Origin: Bacillota bacterium
GTDB taxonomy: Bacteria; Bacillota; Clostridia; Lachnospirales; Lachnospiraceae
Assembly: GCA_023436225.1 (NCBI GenBank)
Contig: JAEZKA010000098.1
Location: 1-64,000 of the forward strand
Direction of reading: 5' to 3'
DNA: 64,000 bases
Made by a program: the position numbers and the translations under genes
Shown here: piece after piece, positions 62,465 through 64,000 of the stretch
How positions within the stretch are numbered: the first letter of the stretch is position 1
How the letters are laid out: every line of letters starts with the position of its first letter
The notes under the pieces: generated by a model
What the model was told of the DNA's origin: nothing
What the model saw: the letters and a program-made list of their open reading frames with translations, nothing else
The model's database searches: none

Positions 62465-63655
62465 ATGAAGTTACAGGATTATATTGATAAGTTGAATAAG
62501 TTGAATTTCAAAGAGATGTACAACAATGATTTCTTATTAACCTGGGAGAAAACAGGAGATGAGCTTGAAGCTGTCTTCACAATCGCAGATGCACTCCGTT
62601 ATATGAGGGAGAACAATATCTCGACTAAGGTATTCGAGAGCGGTCTTGGCATCTCTATCTTCCGTGATAACTCCACCCGTACCCGCTTTTCCTTCGCATC
62701 CGCTTGTAACCTCTTAGGTCTTGAGGTACAGGACTTGGATGAAGGTAAATCCCAGATCGCTCATGGTGAGACTGTTCGTGAAACTGCAAACATGGTATCC
62801 TTCATGGCAGATGTAATCGGTATCCGTGATGATATGTATATCGGCAAGGGTAACACCTATATGAGAGAGGTATCCGAGGCTGTTAAATTAGGTAATGAAG
62901 ATGGAATTCTGGAGCAGAGACCTACCTTGGTTAATCTTCAGTGCGATATAGATCATCCCACTCAGTCCATGGCTGATATGCTACATATTATCCATGAGTT
63001 TGGCGGTGTAGAGAATCTTAAGGGCAAGAAGATTGCAATGTCCTGGGCTTACTCTCCTTCTTACGGAAAGCCCTTATCCGTTCCTCAGGGTATCATCGGT
63101 CTGATGACTCGTATGGGAATGGATGTTGTACTTGCTCATCCCGAAGGCTATGAGGTAATGGCCGAAGTAGAAGAAATTGCTAAGGAAAATGCAGCGAAAT
63201 CCGGTGGCTCCTTCACCAAGACCAACAACATGGCAGAAGCATTCAAGGATGCTGATATCGTCTATCCTAAGAGCTGGGCTCCCTTCAAGGCAATGGAGAA
63301 GCGTACTGAATTGTATGGCAATAATGACTTTGACGGCATCAAGGCTCTTGAGAAGGAATTATTAGCTCAGAATGCACAGCATAAGGACTGGGCATGTACC
63401 GAAGAATTAATGAAGCTGACTAAGGATGGCAAGGCTCTTTATATGCATTGCTTACCTGCAGATATCACCGGCGTTAGCTGTAAAGAAGGCGAAGTTGATG
63501 CTTCTGTATTCGATCGCTACCGCAATCCTTTATACAAAGAAGCAAGCTACAAACCCTATATCATCGCTGCTATGATGTTCTTAAGCAAATTCGAGAATCC
63601 TCAGGCAGTGTTAAAGGCGCTGGAGGAGCGTTCCGTATCCAGAAAATTTGATTAA
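62465..63655 (+). CDS. ygeW: Knotted carbamoyltransferase YgeW
   Basis: A 396-residue transcarbamylase (ATG at 62465, MKLQDYIDKL, AAGGAG upstream). Carbamoyl-phosphate site FRDNSTRTRFSF, HPTQSMADMLHI and HCLPADITG are the family hallmarks, and the sequence matches the YgeW branch, which has a knotted fold and an unknown amine partner (not ornithine or aspartate). Run in reverse it would phosphorolyse a carbamoylated intermediate to carbamoyl phosphate for the carbamate kinase encoded next, yielding ATP. Confidence 0.95.
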   Translation: MKLQDYIDKLNKLNFKEMYNNDFLLTWEKTGDELEAVFTIADALRYMRENNISTKVFESGLGISIFRDNSTRTRFSFASACNLLGLEVQDLDEGKSQIAHGETVRETANMVSFMADVIGIRDDMYIGKGNTYMREVSEAVKLGNEDGILEQRPTLVNLQCDIDHPTQSMADMLHIIHEFGGVENLKGKKIAMSWAYSPSYGKPLSVPQGIIGLMTRMGMDVVLAHPEGYEVMAEVEEIAKENAAKSGGSFTKTNNMAEAFKDADIVYPKSWAPFKAMEKRTELYGNNDFDGIKALEKELLAQNAQHKDWACTEELMKLTKDGKALYMHCLPADITGVSCKEGEVDASVFDRYRNPLYKEASYKPYIIAAMMFLSKFENPQAVLKALEERSVSRKFD

Positions 63656-63676
63656 TTCGAAGGAGCGAATCGATTC

Positions 63677-64000
63677 ATGAAAAAGAGAATTGTAATAGCG
63701 CTAGGCGGCAACGCTCTCGGCAATAATCTTCCCGAGCAGATGATCGCTGTGCAGAAGACCTCCAAAGCAATTGCAGACCTGATTGAAGAAGGTCATGAGG
63801 TAGTTATTTCTCACGGAAACGGCCCCCAGGTCGGAATGATTAACCAGGCTATGGCGGAATACGGACGCAAGAATTCAGATCACCCTACCTTTACTCCCCT
63901 GTCCGTCTGTGTTGCTATGAGCCAGGCATATATCGGATATGATTTACAGAACGCTCTCAAGGAAGAATTACTTAACCGAGGCATTCAGAAATCCGTTGCA
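63677..64000 (+). CDS. arcC: Carbamate kinase (partial, runs off the window)
   Basis: The first 108 residues of carbamate kinase, which makes ATP from carbamoyl phosphate and ADP. KRIVIALGGNALGNN and VISHGNGPQVGMI are the conserved nucleotide and carbamoyl-phosphate motifs, with SVCVAMSQAYIGYDLQNAL following. The gene is cut by the window edge, not truncated by mutation. It starts 21 bp after ygeW behind AGGAG and completes the energy-yielding end of the pathway. Confidence 0.95.
   Translation, partial: MKKRIVIALGGNALGNNLPEQMIAVQKTSKAIADLIEEGHEVVISHGNGPQVGMINQAMAEYGRKNSDHPTFTPLSVCVAMSQAYIGYDLQNALKEELLNRGIQKSVA

Overview
The window looks like a low-GC, anaerobic, probably spore-forming Clostridia chromosome, most likely Lachnospiraceae or a close relative. 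This is inferred from [FeFe]-hydrogenase maturation genes, a pyrophosphate-type phosphofructokinase, a GerMN lipoprotein, strong AGGAGG ribosome sites and AT-rich sigma-A promoters. No rRNA, tRNA, CRISPR array or intact mobile element was seen.

Layout. 0-4.8 kb (minus): hydE-hydG-hydF, preceded by a small structured RNA with its own promoter and terminator. 4.8-7.5 kb: a DUF1579-like protein, a LysR regulator and an esterase. 7.5-11 kb (minus): a BlaI/BlaR1-like regulatory pair with a large membrane-anchored protein and a perfect 46-bp operator palindrome. 11-14 kb: an internally deleted IS256-family transposase and three unknown membrane proteins. 14-17.6 kb: a natural RnfD-RnfC fusion behind a CoA-binding protein, divergent from a zinc-finger/HTH/DUF2087 regulator. 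17.7-24.4 kb: a DeoR-type regulator with an orphan sugar ABC ATPase, divergent from a complete ChvE-GguA-GguB-type sugar transporter. 24.5-37.8 kb: housekeeping and accessory genes, including a metF pseudogene, an ABC-2 exporter behind a leader-peptide attenuator candidate, PPi-phosphofructokinase, a YcaQ-like glycosylase, truA and an aldo/keto reductase. 37.8-48.2 kb: a DUF3160 lipoprotein, a metallophosphoesterase, a CBS protein, a family 2 glycoside hydrolase and a YjdF-like membrane protein.

48.4-64 kb is one functional block, the Yge/Ygf/Ssn 'selenium-dependent molybdenum hydroxylase' cluster, linked in gut anaerobes to oxygen-independent purine and uric acid breakdown. The minus-strand arm is ssnA, ygfK, hyuA, ridA, a TetR regulator, mocA and a fused xanthine dehydrogenase-like hydroxylase. 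The plus-strand arm is dpaL (ygeX), ygeY, ygeW and carbamate kinase, which runs off the window. The arms diverge from a 0.6-kb intergenic region holding a structured 5' leader. The inferred logic is: the hydroxylase and YgfK handle purine redox steps; SsnA, HyuA and YgeY hydrolyse ring-opened intermediates; DpaL releases pyruvate and ammonia from 2,3-diaminopropionate; RidA clears the 2-aminoacrylate made by DpaL; YgeW and carbamate kinase would recover ATP.

The most interesting unexplained items are non-coding: the RNA upstream of hydE, a 183-nt hairpin near 43.5 kb whose wobble pairs favour plus-strand RNA, two related palindromic elements inside the purine cluster, a REP-like repeat that supplies the C-terminus of HydE, and the dpaL leader. 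Among proteins, the RnfD-RnfC fusion stands out.
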